This document shows positions 1 through 11,692 of a stretch of DNA of 64,000 bases, piece after piece. Every line of letters starts with the position of its first letter. The first letter of the stretch is position 1. The DNA is from Pyrocephalus nanus (lineage: Eukaryota > Chordata > Aves > Passeriformes > Tyrannidae): NCBI GenBank assembly GCA_038380795.1, contig CM076268.1, positions 14,760,001-14,824,000 on the forward strand. Direction: 5' to 3'. The position numbers were made by a program, and so were the translations under genes. The notes under the pieces are model-generated. The model was given only the letters and a program-made list of their open reading frames with translations. It searched no databases and was not told where the DNA came from.

Positions 1-2507
1 ATGGTGCAAGCAAGTGCTGACACCCACCCAGAATGCAAAGTTCAAGTCTGAACTGAAAAATGAGTGAGCATCAGGAAGAAAAAACACTGAGAGGTCTTCT
101 TTTGAGACTTTGACATGAGCATTTTACGACTCTATTCACTGCAAAGAGCTGAAGACTAAAAAATTACTTAATTACAGTACCTGCCTGAGAATATCCATCA
201 ACTAAAAAGCTCTAATTTAGCAGAAAAAGGTTGGAGTTCAGAGCTGAAATGCAACACATTAGCATGCAAAACCTTTAAGAGTGATGGTGACTAAGCAGCA
301 AAACTAAGACAGGTGGGTTCTCCTTCTGTTGATGTGTCAGGCAGACACATCTGAGTCTCATCCCAGAAGAGGTGCTCTAACCAAGTAGCTGTCACCAGGT
401 TACACCACAGAGAAATCTGTAAGAAGTGTGATAATCCCACTTGCAGAAAAGATCATCTCTACTGGTGTGGAAGTGTTCAAGGCCAGGCTGGATGGGAACT
501 TGGGCAACATGATCTAGTGGGTGACATCTCTGCCCATGGCAGGGGTGTTGGAACTAGATGATCTTTAAGGTCCATTCCAACCCAAGCCACTCTATGATTC
601 TATGATCTCTTACTGGGGCTTTCAAGTCCTAAATTCTGTTACTCTCTGGGTGGAAGGGGAACCTGTGAGAGAAGCAGACAGCATTAGCAGCACAGACAGA
701 GGGAAACCAGAGCTGACTTTTTCCTGCCAGCTGGGCAGGAGGCTGGCTGCTGCCGAGCACAATGGAAGGTCTTTTGGGGAGGCTCCCAGGTGCTGGTGGG
801 GTCTTACACTGAGGCAGCTGCATTAACAAAGCATTACATGCGAAGAAGGGCTGTTGCTGGGCCAGCACTGTGCCCCAGAAGGGCAGGAGGACAAATGTAC
901 AGACAACTGCAGCCAGAAACAGGCCACAGGATGGACACAGAGTATTTCAAATACCTGGGGCCCTTTCCCTCCTTTCCTGCTGTGGGATGCCGGTGCTGAT
1001 GGTGAGGGCATCCTGCTGTGCACCTCTCACAGCCACTCCCATGTCCCTGAGACTACCACAGTGAAGAAAAATTCAAGAACCCTCAAAAGGGAAGATTTTC
1101 ACTCAGCTTTGCTGAGTCCCTTCAACTCTAGCAGAGGCTGGACAGGCCAGCACTGCTCTAGCTTCCTAAGGCTTTCTGGACTGTTTCCCACCCCACTCCC
1201 TGGCCCCTCCTGGCTCCCCTGCTGCCCTTTGGACGTCTTGGCACTGCAAAGCCTCTCCCTTTCCTCACCCTGAGGACACAGCTGAGCAAAGTTCCACCCT
1301 AACAGGGAGGCCTGAGAGTGCAGAAATGCAGCCACGGGAACCTGCTTAATCAAAGGCTTAATCTCCAGAGGACAGACTTCATGCTAAGGCAAAGGCAGTT
1401 GTAGCGTCCAGCTTTGCCAGCTCTATGGTCGTTGCCCTGTTTTCCTCTGCATTTCAATCCCACTTCACAGAGAGTTCACACACACAGCTACCCGAGACAG
1501 ACACTGGCAGAAAGGGCACGTAAACAAACTGGTTTTCACACACACAGCTGCCCAACGGGGAGCCCTGTCCATCAAGAAGGGCTCTTTTAGTCCCTCTGCC
1601 CAGACCTTAAAACCTTGCTGCCACTTCCCCAACACACACTAATACTCTTGCAAGAACAAGCCAAGCTGTACAAAGCTGTCTGCAGCTGACTCTGTCTCCG
1701 CCACAGCATCAATGGAATGATTTTGCCCATGCCAAGACAGCCCGGGCCTTTCACTTTGGTATTTCTCCAGCTCCAGAGTGCTGGTTGATGGGATTGGAGA
1801 CCTGTGGATGGCTTGGGGATCCAGAACATGGAACTGCTGTAGCACAGGCAAGGGAACACTGCAGTAGTGAGGGGCTGGCGATGCAGGAGATTCCCAAATG
1901 TGACAGCCCCTCAACATGCAGGTACCTCAATGTCCTGCCGAAGTGCATTACACATTACAAGAACTTGCTCTCTGCTTACGTCTGAATGCTACCACAACTT
2001 CCTCTACTTCCTGCTTCATGCTGCCGGTGATCAGCTGCCATACCAACACTCTGGGTCAGGAATCGGTTCGTAAACATAGAATCTGTTCATGATGGGTTAT
2101 AAAAGAGGCAGTGGGAATAACCCCAGCACCCCACCTTTTCCTGCATGAAGAACCTTCTCAGGGCCCTGAGAGAGCAGACAAAAGAACAGGGCCAAAAGGT
2201 TTTAGGGTGTACCTAAAACCCTGGGAGCACAGATGGAAAAGCAAGAGAAAGGACAGCAGCAAGTCTGTTGTTGCCTGTGCTTCCCTCCCACCTGGGCTTT
2301 TGGGAAATCCCCTTGCAGGGCAGATCAGCAACTGTGCAGAGGGGTGCTGACCATGATGCTCATTTCAGCAAGTCCCAGGGAGAAGCCTTCCCACGAAAGC
2401 CCATTTGTGCTGGCCACTCCCACCTGTGTCAGAGTCCTGGTGCTGCCCCGGTGCCAGGGTAGAACACAGGCACACCCAAGGCAATTGCCCACCATTTCCC
2501 CATGTAC
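1..2507. other. Probable DNMBP intron, no exon seen
   Basis: This stretch lies downstream, in gene orientation, of the last DNMBP exons visible here. It should be intron leading to the DH-domain exons beyond the left edge. I found no open segment resembling the DH, BAR or C-terminal SH3 parts of DNMBP. The only recognisable element is a CR1 tail at 470-606. Short open frames on both strands have no family resemblance. Confidence 0.55.
470..606 (+). mobile_element. CR1 LINE 3' fragment
   Basis: The text from 'gtgttcaaggccaggctgga' through 'ggaactagatgatctttaag' to 'ttctatgatctc' matches the 3' untranslated end of avian CR1 retrotransposons. These end in tandem TTCTATGAT-like octamers rather than poly(A). 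It is severely 5'-truncated, as usual for CR1, and lies in sense orientation on the plus strand inside a DNMBP intron. Confidence 0.85.
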
Positions 2508-3663
2508 CTTGCTTTTTCTTCCTGGTCTGCACAAACTCTGAGCGCCGCAGGGCACTGGGAGCCGTCCGCCTGTAGAAGCTGTTTCGCTGCAGCACAGAGC
2601 CCACCCTGTTGGTGTCCTCAGCCTCCTGCTCCCACATCTGGCTCCAGTCCGGCCGGCCCGTGCGTACCCTCGAGTGCTCTGCTCCACTGTTGCTCTTGGC
2701 TGGCACCCCAGGCCCTGGGGCTGCTTCTTCCAGCTCCCCACAGCCATTGGAGTCAATATCCCACATCTTGAACTGTGTGTAGCAGGTACCTGACCCCAAG
2801 CTCACAATACTGTCTCCTGAGGACCTGCCTACCAAAGCAGGAACTTCACCACCTCTGTCCAGACTGCTGTGGTCTATGACATGGCCTATGGGCTGCCTGT
2901 GCTGTTCAATGTCTTCTTGGTCTACTTGGTCCCCAATACCTACACATGGCCTTTCCTGCTCTCTATATGCCCCAGAGCCTCCATCCTCTCTATACCACCT
3001 TTCCCCTTCCCTATATACTTGATTGCCTCTGTCCTCTCTATACTGCCGCCTTCTCTCCCTATACTCCCCAGAGTCCCTCTCTTGTCTATACCACCTTTCC
3101 TTCATCCTATAATGTCTTTCATCCTCACTATAGTCCTGATACCACCTTTCCCCCTCCCTATGGCCTTCAGGGCCTCTATCATCTCCATACTGCCTTTCCC
3201 CCTCCCTGTACTGCCCAGGTACTCTGTCCTCTCTGCTCCGCCCTTCTCTTATCTCAGAACTGCAGTTTCTGTATTGAATGTCCTCCTTCTTGTACGCCCT
3301 GTAGTTTCTACCCCCTATATCCTGGCTTTTGCCTTTCCCAGCACCATCTGCTCTCCTGCAATCCACATACTGCATATCTCCTTTCCAAAAACCTCCAGTG
3401 TCTCCAGTCATGCTCCGTTGGTCCACAGAGAAGCCCTCTCCTCTCCTGTAACTGTCCCAGCCACTGTCTGCTCCCTGGCTGCCTGGGTACTGCCTCCTTG
3501 TCGCCCTGGGTCTGTCATTGCAGCCAGCCTCCCTGCACAGCACAGCCACCCCAGCTACGTCCTCTCTCCGTACGGCACAACAGTCGTCATATTCCCAGCC
3601 GAGGAGTCGCCGTTCCTGTCTCGGATCTTCCGTGCAGTGTTTCGTCCCAGGATAAGAGCACAT
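2508..3663 (-). CDS. DNMBP: Putative alternative first coding exon of DNMBP
   Basis: An open frame runs on the minus strand from beyond 4,000 to a donor AAG|GTACAT, last exon base 2508. A likely start is the ATG at 3663 (A at -3), giving 385 codons plus one base. The donor leaves one base (G), the same phase as DNMBP exon 4. The exon could therefore splice to the same next exon and supply an N terminus without SH3 domains. A plausible 3' splice site, TTTCAG|GAAGC, puts the exon's 5' edge at 3792. Joining exon 4 into that site would break the frame, which argues for an alternative first exon rather than an inserted one. The protein is rich in Arg, Glu, Asp and Tyr, with repeats in the middle. 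Its last 110 residues are less repetitive and include QMWEQE, SVLQRNSFYRR and TRKKKQ. I do not recognise the family. Assignment to DNMBP is inferred from position, strand and phase. Confidence 0.55.
2938..3228 (-). repeat. Six in-frame repeats of 16-17 residues (about 48 bp)
   Basis: Inside the putative alternative DNMBP exon, 97 residues divide into six units. They approximate DRGxxxYREGERWYRE: five units of 16 residues and one of 17. The recurring cores are YREGERQY, HREGERWY, YRMKERWY, YRERRRQY, YREGERWY and YREQERPC. The DNA shows a matching 48-bp pyrimidine-rich periodicity on the plus strand (cctatac, accacctttcc). The units have diverged, so this is an old expansion. The composition recalls trichohyalin-type charged repeats, but I do not claim homology. 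Confidence 0.8.
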
Positions 3664-6644
3664 AGTGCTGTGGGGTATGGCGCAGGGGCTGACTCCCCTC
3701 ACTGTCTGCTCCCTGAGCCCAAGCCCGGGCTGACGCTGTTTCTCTGCTCTGCTCCAGTGCTCCTGTCCCAAGTGAAATGCAGGTGCTGCTTCCTGAAACC
3801 AGTCAGCAAGGATAGGAGGAGGCGCAGGCCCAATCGCTGCCAGCCCTGGCCTCCTCCACCTGCTGCCCAAAGTAATCAGTAACCAGCCCCGAGGAGGGAA
3901 GCTGAGGCTGGGCAGGCTCTCACCGCCCAAACCGGCTCCACGGCTTTGCCAAAGCCTGTCCGCAGGCAGCTCAGAGGCAAGGAAGAGGAGGGCACTGGAG
4001 CAGGCAGAGGCCCTGCCCCAGACCAATGTCCTCAGGGAAGGGAAACAGACTGTGTGTGAGACCGCAGGAAGCCACAAACCAGAGATGGGATACCAGATCT
4101 CCTTCCACTGTCTTCACACCCCTGATGGCATGGAGGCTGAACAACGTGGTCTAGAAGAGGCTGGGCTCTGCTCCACACCTCGCAGGGGCAAACTGAGGCC
4201 TTCAGGCTGCCCCGGCTCAAACCTGATCCTGAACTCACCCTTTTCCCAGCCCTCACCCACAGTCACTGGAAGGTCAGGAGATGAGCTGCTCCCTGCAAGA
4301 CACAGCCCATGCCAGTAGTGCCTACACAGTGCTGTGCAGCCACAGCTGCATGGTTCCCTGCTCCAGGGTGAACAGCTGGCCTACCTGCTGACAGGAACAG
4401 CCTTGAAGGGAATTACCTGGCTTTTGGGTCCAGTGCCAACACAAAATATAAATTTTCAGGAGACTACTGAAACACACACACTAGTAACACCTCTCACTGC
4501 AGGGCACAGCATATTCCCAGTTTTCCATACCAAATGCAGAGCTCCTGTAAGAATCCAAGAGACAACCACAACATGCCCTAGACAAAAAGCGTGGGAGTCC
4601 GTGGATGTCATCCACGTCTCAGGTTCTTTCAACACTTGTTAGGAATGCACAGCCTATGCTCTCTGCTGGTAGTAGACAAAACCTATGGACTCTCCTACTC
4701 CAACTGCAGGAGGGCAAGTGCTAACCCTGCCCAAGCCAGGTGAATCCCCAGTGTGCACGAAGACACACCGAAGAAGCAACCCGGCAATTTTAAATATGTT
4801 GTAGAAAACCACATACTTTCTAAACTTCCTTTGGCTCCCCAAAGGATAGACCAAGGGGCTGGATTCCCCCAAGACTACACCAGCCCTGCTTTGGTTGCTG
4901 GTCAAAGCTTAGGGAAAGCTTTTCTCCCACCACCGTGCCTCCCTGGTCCCCTACCAACAGCAAGGCAGAGGTCAGGCCTCAGGCATGGCACAAACACATT
5001 TTGCTGAACTGATGTTACTGATCTGGCCTGCTGCACTAAAGCTGGGCTAGGAAGCCTGAGACATGCTCTCTGGCCACACTCAGATGTCCCAGGAAGGATG
5101 TGACAGAGCTTGGGCAGAAAATATCTTTATCACAGGACCAGAGAGGTTACTTACAAATCCTCAGGTCTCTTTGAACTGGTAAAAAATCCTCTAGGACTAC
5201 TGAGGGGATACTAACTTGAGGATGTCTCAGGATAGTGCATTAGTTCTTGCCTAAAACTTCCAGCTTCAGGAACCAACAGGGCACAGTTTCTACAGGATCT
5301 GTCCTCTGCCAGGAAGCGCTAGGACGGTAAGAGAAGTTTCCCAGCAAGATCCATCCCATTAGAAAAATTCCCTTGAGATTCAGCCTAGAGTTTTCCTACC
5401 TTCAAGTTATTTCGTCTTGTCTCAAATCCTCTAAGCCTCCTTCCAAGCGTCCCTCTTGCATGCCACTGATGTGGAGGCTGTTTGTCACCCTATTTTTCTG
5501 GTGCACCTGTATCAGTCTTCATTCCCACGTGCTCTGCATCAGACACGACCGTGCAACAAAGTGCCTGGGCTTCCCAGCACTGACAAAGCAGTGGGAGGAT
5601 GGAGGCAATGAAGTCAGAGTGAGTAATCCCCAGGCAGGAGCTGGCATTTCACTCCACCTCCTGAATGCAGTGCCCACATTTCCTGCACATCGTGGGTTTC
5701 AGTAACAGAACTGTGGTGTCACAGCTCCTGGGAGAAGCTGGGGAAGGGACTGTGGGATAGAACGTATGTGGTCCCGTCTTTATACTTTGTCTACTGTAAT
5801 ACCAAGTGTAACATAATTAACAGCACTGATCTTTACATGACATCTTCCGATTTCAGAGGCCAAATGTACTGATATAATCATCACAAATTCCTATTCCCTG
5901 ACTAATTTTTTTGGGGCTGCTTGGACAAAAGTCATCTTTCCAGCTAAAGATTTGCCACAATTTAAAGCTCTTTTTTGCTGTTACTGTGCTGTTACCAACA
6001 GCACAGTGTCATTTTCCTGTCCAGGACTCCATGGATGGCAGAAGAACAGGGTCAGGCTTTACTTTTTGCCCACTAATCCATCACACTCCCAGGCCAGGTT
6101 CAGTCCCCTACTGTGCATCCCCTCTGATCTGAGTGACAAATCCCCACAAGTCTGTATCACCACCAAAGCAGAAATCACAGGAAACCCAGTGCCCTGACAG
6201 GCTGATGGCAGTCACACCACAGACAGCAACTCAAATCTCAACTGCAGGACCACCAGCAAAGCCACTCTGAAGCTGCTGCTCACTCCCCTACAGCTAAGAT
6301 GGGATGAAGCAGGGAGGTTGAAACTGCAGCAGCTCTGCTTTTGCTTAATAGCAAGGATATACTGGGAATGAATCAGATGAAGGCTCTGGATGTATGGTGG
6401 GGCTGTAAGAGGAGATGGGAGAGTTGGAAGGAAAAGCAGGTGGGGAAAACCAGGGCAAAGGGATGTTCAGAGAAAGACACTGTGATTCTCCAAAGCAAAA
6501 TCATGATGATTTGTAATGCAACAGTGCTTACAAAATTACCAACAACTGGAGAAGGGTATAAAAGACTGGTTTCAACAGTGTCTCTAAACAGCAAGGGCAG
6601 CTGTCTCCCAGAAGAACCCCTATCCCGTGCTGCTGTAGACTCAC
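3664..6644. other. DNMBP intron or alternative 5' region
   Basis: This region lies between DNMBP exon 4 and the putative alternative exon. If that exon is used, its promoter and 5'UTR should lie here or further upstream. I see no CpG island, no clear TATA box and no further exon. The base at 3792 is the candidate 3' splice site of the alternative exon. The rest holds no recognisable gene or young repeat. Confidence 0.5.
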
Positions 6645-8588
6645 CTCTCAGCTCCTGCAGCTCCATGCTGAGGCTCTCAATGTTGGAGTCACAGAATTCA
6701 AGGTTTTCCATGGTCTCTGCTCTCACCAGCTCATCCTGCTGCTCCTCCAGCATCAGGCTTAGCTCAGCACGGGTCTTGCCATAAGCTTCCAGGTCTCGCT
6801 CCACCTCTCCAATCCTAGTCAGCAGAATGGAGCAGGGGGAAGCTGATCCTGCCCGTGTCAAGTCCTCCCGTCCCTCCTCCACCCGCTGTTCTGGGGTGCT
6901 AGGCTGAAGCTGTGCAGGGGTCACATTTTTCCTCTGGCTGCCTGATGGAGGCCGGGGTGCAGGCCGGGAGGGCTTGACCGAGAAGGACAGAGACCTGCCT
7001 TTGGGCGTTTGGCCACCCAGCATGTGCACACGGGTTGTCGCAAGGCTGCTGGGCCGAGGAGGGGGCGGCCTCAGGGCCCTCCTCCTCTCTGTCTGCCTGG
7101 AGTGGGGGACAGACACAGGAGACCCACGGACAATGTCCTTCTCAGAGCTGTAGTCCAAGATAGAGAAGTGACGTGAGACTTTGTCCTGCTCAGCACTGGT
7201 ACTTGACAGACTCTTCTCAAACTGTGCCAGCTGCTCCGTCAGTTTGGAGTCAAGGTCTGTGCAGCTGTCCCCCTGCACTGCAAGTGGGCAGCACTCCTCC
7301 CAGCTCCCAGCCCATGTGTCCAGGCCCACCTGGGCAGCTCCTAAGCTGGAGGAACAGGGCTTGGACTTCTCCTGCTGACTGTCCATCCAATTGTCTAGGT
7401 CCTGGGTGCTGCTCTGGATCTCCTGGGACTGGGATGCTGCCCAGCTGTTAGAAGATGAAATTGCCTGGCTCCTGTAAGGATCTTGCGGGAACTGAGGAGC
7501 CTGCAAGGGCACAGTGGGACTGTCTCCATCATGCTTGGGCAGAGCGTGACGTTCTGATGTTCCTGGGGAGGCTGAAATGGTCCCCCCAGGTTCCAATTCA
7601 CCTGCTTGCCCAGGCCTGTTGCCCTGTGGAGGAGGTAGCTGAGCAGAGGGGAGAAGACCATTGACTGTCTTCGTGCAGGCAGAGGGGAGGGAGTCCACTG
7701 TGCCTTTGGGATGTAGCCCTTGGTGTCCTGTGCTGGGATAGGCCTGATGCTGTCCCAAGTCAGTTGCAAGAGGACCCTCTGACCTCCCCACCTTGTGAGA
7801 TAAAATGGTGGCAGGCTCAGGGTGTGCAGCCAAGCCCTCTTCCTTTTCCCTGTCATCTTTCCCTAGCAAAGGATCAGCTTCCAAGCCAGTGTTTTCTGAG
7901 TCTTTATGGATGGACAATCCACAGCTGTCTCCACCTTGCAGATCCTCAGCACACACCTTTACCCTGCAAGCCTCAGAGGCTTCCAGCCTCACAAATCTGT
8001 GTGGAAAGATGCCACGTTTTCCTCTCAGCTCCCCCTCCAGCCAGCCATCCTCCAGAACGCCAACAATCCGAATCCTGTCACCCACATCAAAATCCAGTTC
8101 CTTGGACTCCAGGGCTTGGAACTGATAGAGGGCAACACCATAAGTGCTCCCTGGCTCCTCATCCTCCATCGGGGGCACCTCCACTGTCCCATTGGTGTCA
8201 CAAGTCCCAGTGGGCTCTGGATCCACTGAAGTTCCTGGTGCTCGCAGAGGAGTAAGCAGTTCCACAAAACCCTCTGGAAAAATGCCCCTGCAGCCTCTGA
8301 GCTCACCTTCAAACCAGCCAGGCTCTGGGACACCAACAATGTTGATTATATCCCCTTCCCTGAAGTCCAGTTCTTCCTCTAGCTGAGCAGACAGGTCCAT
8401 CAGGGCCCGGGCTTGGCCCAGTGAGTAGGAGGGCACTTCCAGGAGAGCGCTCTGGGACAGCTGACGTCTCCGAACTGAAAGGCACAGCTCCCGCACACAT
8501 GATGAGGGGAAAAAGCCCTTGGAACCCCAGCTGCTCCGGCCCTGGAGCCAGCTAGAGGCCAGGGACCCCCCAAGGATCACCAGGTCTC
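6645..8588 (-). CDS. DNMBP: DNMBP exon 4 (large exon: SH3-2 to coiled coil)
   Basis: This is a 1,944-bp exon. It starts after TGCAG at 8588 and ends at the donor GAGAG|GTGAGT (last base 6645), leaving one base. It encodes most of SH3-2 ([10 protein letters not shown]), all of SH3-3 ([26 protein letters not shown]) and SH3-4 ([28 protein letters not shown]). It then carries the fast-evolving linker and a conserved tail ([33 protein letters not shown]). Those blocks match the equivalent human exon, while the linker between them is poorly conserved. Confidence 0.95.
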
Positions 8589-11500
8589 CTGCAGAGAATG
8601 ACAAACACCAGTTCAAAACTGCTCTCATTATTGCTTCCCACCTCTTATTCTTGCCTTCCTGTGACCCTCCTGGCCGTGGGTGAGCTCTGGCACTCTGTGA
8701 GAGCATAGCACATGCTGGGGATGCACAGGAGAACGGGATGGGGTAAGGCATGAAGTATCAGCAGCCTGTTGCACACACATATCTAAGATACACAGTTTTG
8801 GCTGCAAAGACATGAAGGTGCATTACAGCTTTGTTTTCTCCCCCAAATGCAAGATTTGGGTATTGGAGGTCAGTTAAAAGGCAGCTGTAAATTTACTATG
8901 ATACTACTCCAATATTTTGAGTTTCATGAGTAATGATAGATCATGAGAAACTGGTATCAGAGTGGCAGAGGCCCAGAGGTTCATGGTGGATTTGACAAGA
9001 CCCATGTCATGAGGTATTAGGAAGTCCACCTTTCTTTCTGTCACTCTAGGCAGGATGCTGTGACTAGGTTCATCTGTCTGGAAGGACAGATGAGGCTTAT
9101 GAGCTGCAAAGCAAAGGAAGGGAATGGAGATTACCTCTCTGCAATGATAAGCTCCCTGGCTCTTGAGATGTGAAGTCATTGGTACAAACAAGAAGTTTTT
9201 CTCCCTGCTTCAAAGGAGGAATATCCACAGGTTCAACAAAGCTGCTAGGAAACTGCCCTAAAAGGAGAAGCAGTTGTCAGCAATGAGTCTTTCCTGTAGC
9301 CCACCACTACCTCCATCCTCCTTCCAGATTTTGGGATCTATTCATCTCCTGCTAAAGGAAAATACCCATTTATCCTGGGTGCCTCAATAGCATGGTGGAA
9401 GAGGAATGAGTTTGGGAGTCAGGAATTCCTGGGGTTTTAAATGCTTATAAACTAACCGAGAACAAAAAACTTCGTGCCCTCAGATCACTCCAGGCAACCA
9501 ACACACTGTTTTCATCACGGGGACTGTGCCATCAGCATGGAGCTTCTGGGAACAGACATACTAGGTTTTTTCTGCTTTTACTGCTTCCTTCCCAACTCAG
9601 ATCCAGATGAGAATGAAGAGATCCATAGTGCTGGATTGCTGTTTTCTGACTGGGCATATCTACCTGGTGCTCCTGCCTCTATAAGGCTTGGCCCCTGTGC
9701 AGCCTCGGCCCAGAAGTCCAGCCATCACATTGAGGATGGCCAAATTGGTGAGTCACAGGCTCTGTCACAGCTTCAGCACTGCTGAGACTCCAGGGACCTT
9801 CCCCACAATGTCATTCTGTGCACTTATTTCACCGTGACTCCCATTGCTGGATGCCCAGCTATTCTGAACAGGCCCCAGCCAGGCAGGACAGAGCACACTT
9901 GCTGGCCATCACAGGATACCACTCAGCTACTAATTTCAGTCCTGGAGCACAGGCCATGGCAGAGCCCACTGCAAAGGCCACTAAATTCACTCATTCCTAT
10001 ATAATGTGATGGAGTATGGGCTAGTAGCACCTCTAGCACTACCTCTCAATGATCCAGTATTTTCTAATAAAACCTGGAAACACCATATCTTAGACATCCA
10101 GAGCTTAACACCAGATTTAGGCAGCTTGATGTCTGCCAGCCTTAGCTGCTTCCTTCACAGTTTTAACCAGTTCTACCTCTTTTTCCATGTCTTAGTTTCC
10201 TGCTCTCTGGAAACAATATAATGCTGTTAGAAAGGAAGTCATGGAGTTAGAGTAATTATTCCACACTAATTATTTCAGACTAATGAATATTAAGCACCTT
10301 CACAGCTTCTATTCAAAAGTGCTTTTCCAATTCCCTACAACTTCAGCTTAGAAAGCTGGACAGAAAACTACAACAGCTGTTCCAAGAGAAAGCAGGAATG
10401 CAAGTGGGTTTTGAATTAAAGGTCATTAAAAATCATTTGGTTTGACTTCAGCACTTTTTTTTTATCTTTGAGCTACGAAACACATCTGTTTACTATTCCT
10501 TAATAGCTTCATCTGCTTGAGAACAATCTCACCACTGGGAGACAAAACTGTGGTAAGAACCGGGTAGATGTAATTTTTGCCCAGTGACTTTGGCGGCAGC
10601 AGCAGGATCAGGCACATTCATTCAATGTCACTTATCAGCGACATGTAGCACAGGAGAGAGAAGTCCTCTCCAACTTTGCTCCTGTCCATAAAAATGGACA
10701 GGAGCACAGACAGGTTCTCCAAACAGACAGTTAGGAGAACCCAGACTGCTGCTACAATAGCAGCTCCATCTCTATACACAGGGATGAAACCCCAGTCCCA
10801 TCCTTCTGCTGAAGACAGAGGCAGGCTTATGCTTTGAAGTGGCCTGGTCTTCCTCTCCTTGAGAGCTCACACATTCTCTTAACATCAGTATTAAGATGAG
10901 AAAGTGCTGCCTAAACAGACTGTTTCACTACGAGAATTTTGCTGCTTCTGAAGTTTCTCACACCCCTCCAAAAGTTTGAGACTTGCACACTACTTCAGGC
11001 ACATAGATACTGATGGCAGTTTATGCAGGGAAATGCTTTGAAGCGGAAAAGAGGAAGTGGGGCTCAGTCAGAGGGCTTGGGGGGACACATGGACTCTATT
11101 GCTGCATCTCCAACTGATTTGACCTGACAAGGTCACTTGGATGTGGATCCATTTCCAGTCTCAGTGCATCTGTTTCCCGTCACTCCTTCCACTGCCACAG
11201 CAGGCCAGCACATAAAGTAGCCAGGAAATGGGCTGTCTCACCACAGAGAATGGAACAACCAGTATTGTGAAGCTCTCATCTTCTTAGAACTGACCCTCCA
11301 CTAATCTCTCTCAAAAAACAACAAACAAGCTGTCTGAATAGCTGAGGCAAAGCTGGCAGGCAACCTGCACCCTAAGTCCCAATCAAAATCCCATAAAAGA
11401 TTTAGTAAATCAAATCAGGTCCTGCACAGTGCTGGCCAAGGGAAGGGGTGCTCTTGGAGTGGACATTTAGCTGACACATCTATGGATTCAAGTGCAGACA

Positions 11501-11659
11501 CTTCCAACTCTTACCTGTGACACCTTCCTTCTTGCCAAGGAGCCAGAACTCATCCACCACGGCCAACACCTCGATGACATCTCCCACGAAGAGGGGCAGC
11601 TCTTCAGAGACACTGGGACAGAAATCAAAGACTGCCCGTACCACGGAGCCAGCCTCCAT
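6645..11659 (-). CDS. DNMBP: Dynamin-binding protein (Tuba), N-terminal half, exons 2-4
   Basis: DNMBP is a scaffold and Cdc42 guanine-nucleotide exchange factor. Its four N-terminal SH3 domains bind dynamin, its DH and BAR domains act on Cdc42 and membranes, and its C-terminal SH3 binds N-WASP; it works at cell junctions and synapses. Here 11515-11659, 9135-9257 and 6645-8588 join with matching phases (1, then 1) to give 737 codons plus one base. SH3-1 spans residues 2-61, SH3-2 66-126, SH3-3 146-204 and SH3-4 239-296. A Pro/Ser-rich linker follows, including RPPPPRPSS, then a coiled-coil start at about 675-737. The order and spacing match the human protein. The initiator has a strong context (GCAATGG). 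The remaining exons (DH, BAR, SH3-5, SH3-6) are off the left edge, so the gene is partial here. No frameshift or internal stop was seen. Confidence 0.95.
8589..9134 (-). other. DNMBP: DNMBP intron 3
   Basis: This intron lies between exons 3 and 4, with donor GAGAG|GTAATC and acceptor CTCTGCAG. The open frames that cross it are read-through of the flanking exons. I see no repeat or RNA gene. Confidence 0.85.
9135..9257 (-). CDS. DNMBP: DNMBP exon 3 (end of SH3-1, start of SH3-2)
   Basis: This 123-bp exon has acceptor TTTTAG|GGCAG and donor GAGAG|GTAATC. It completes SH3-1 ([16 protein letters not shown]) and begins SH3-2 ([14 protein letters not shown]). It enters and leaves in phase 1, matching exons 2 and 4. 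It is too short to stand out as an open frame, and was found by looking for the missing part of the SH3 domains. Confidence 0.93.
9258..11514 (-). other. DNMBP: DNMBP intron 2
   Basis: This is a 2.26-kb intron between exons 2 and 3, with donor ACAG|GTAAGA-type and acceptor TTTTAG. I found no exon, RNA gene or clear mobile element in it. Confidence 0.8.
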
Positions 11660-11692
11660 TGCACAGGTCTGAAGGTGGATCAGTGCCTAAGG
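11515..11692 (-). CDS. DNMBP: DNMBP exon 2 (start codon, SH3-1)
   Basis: The ATG is at 11659 and coding runs to 11515 (donor ACAG|GTAAG): 48 codons plus one base. The protein begins [20 protein letters not shown], almost identical to the human start, and continues through [20 protein letters not shown] of SH3-1. The most likely acceptor is ACTGTCTCAG with the first exon base at 11692. That leaves 33 bases of 5'UTR in this exon; weaker AGs lie nearer the ATG. Confidence 0.93.

Noticed and set aside
2869..3882. A 337-codon plus-strand open frame rich in Pro, Leu, Ser and Tyr
   Set aside because: It is the exact antisense of the charged-repeat exon. Its low complexity and lack of stops follow from the 48-bp repeat on the other strand, and it has no splice or domain support.
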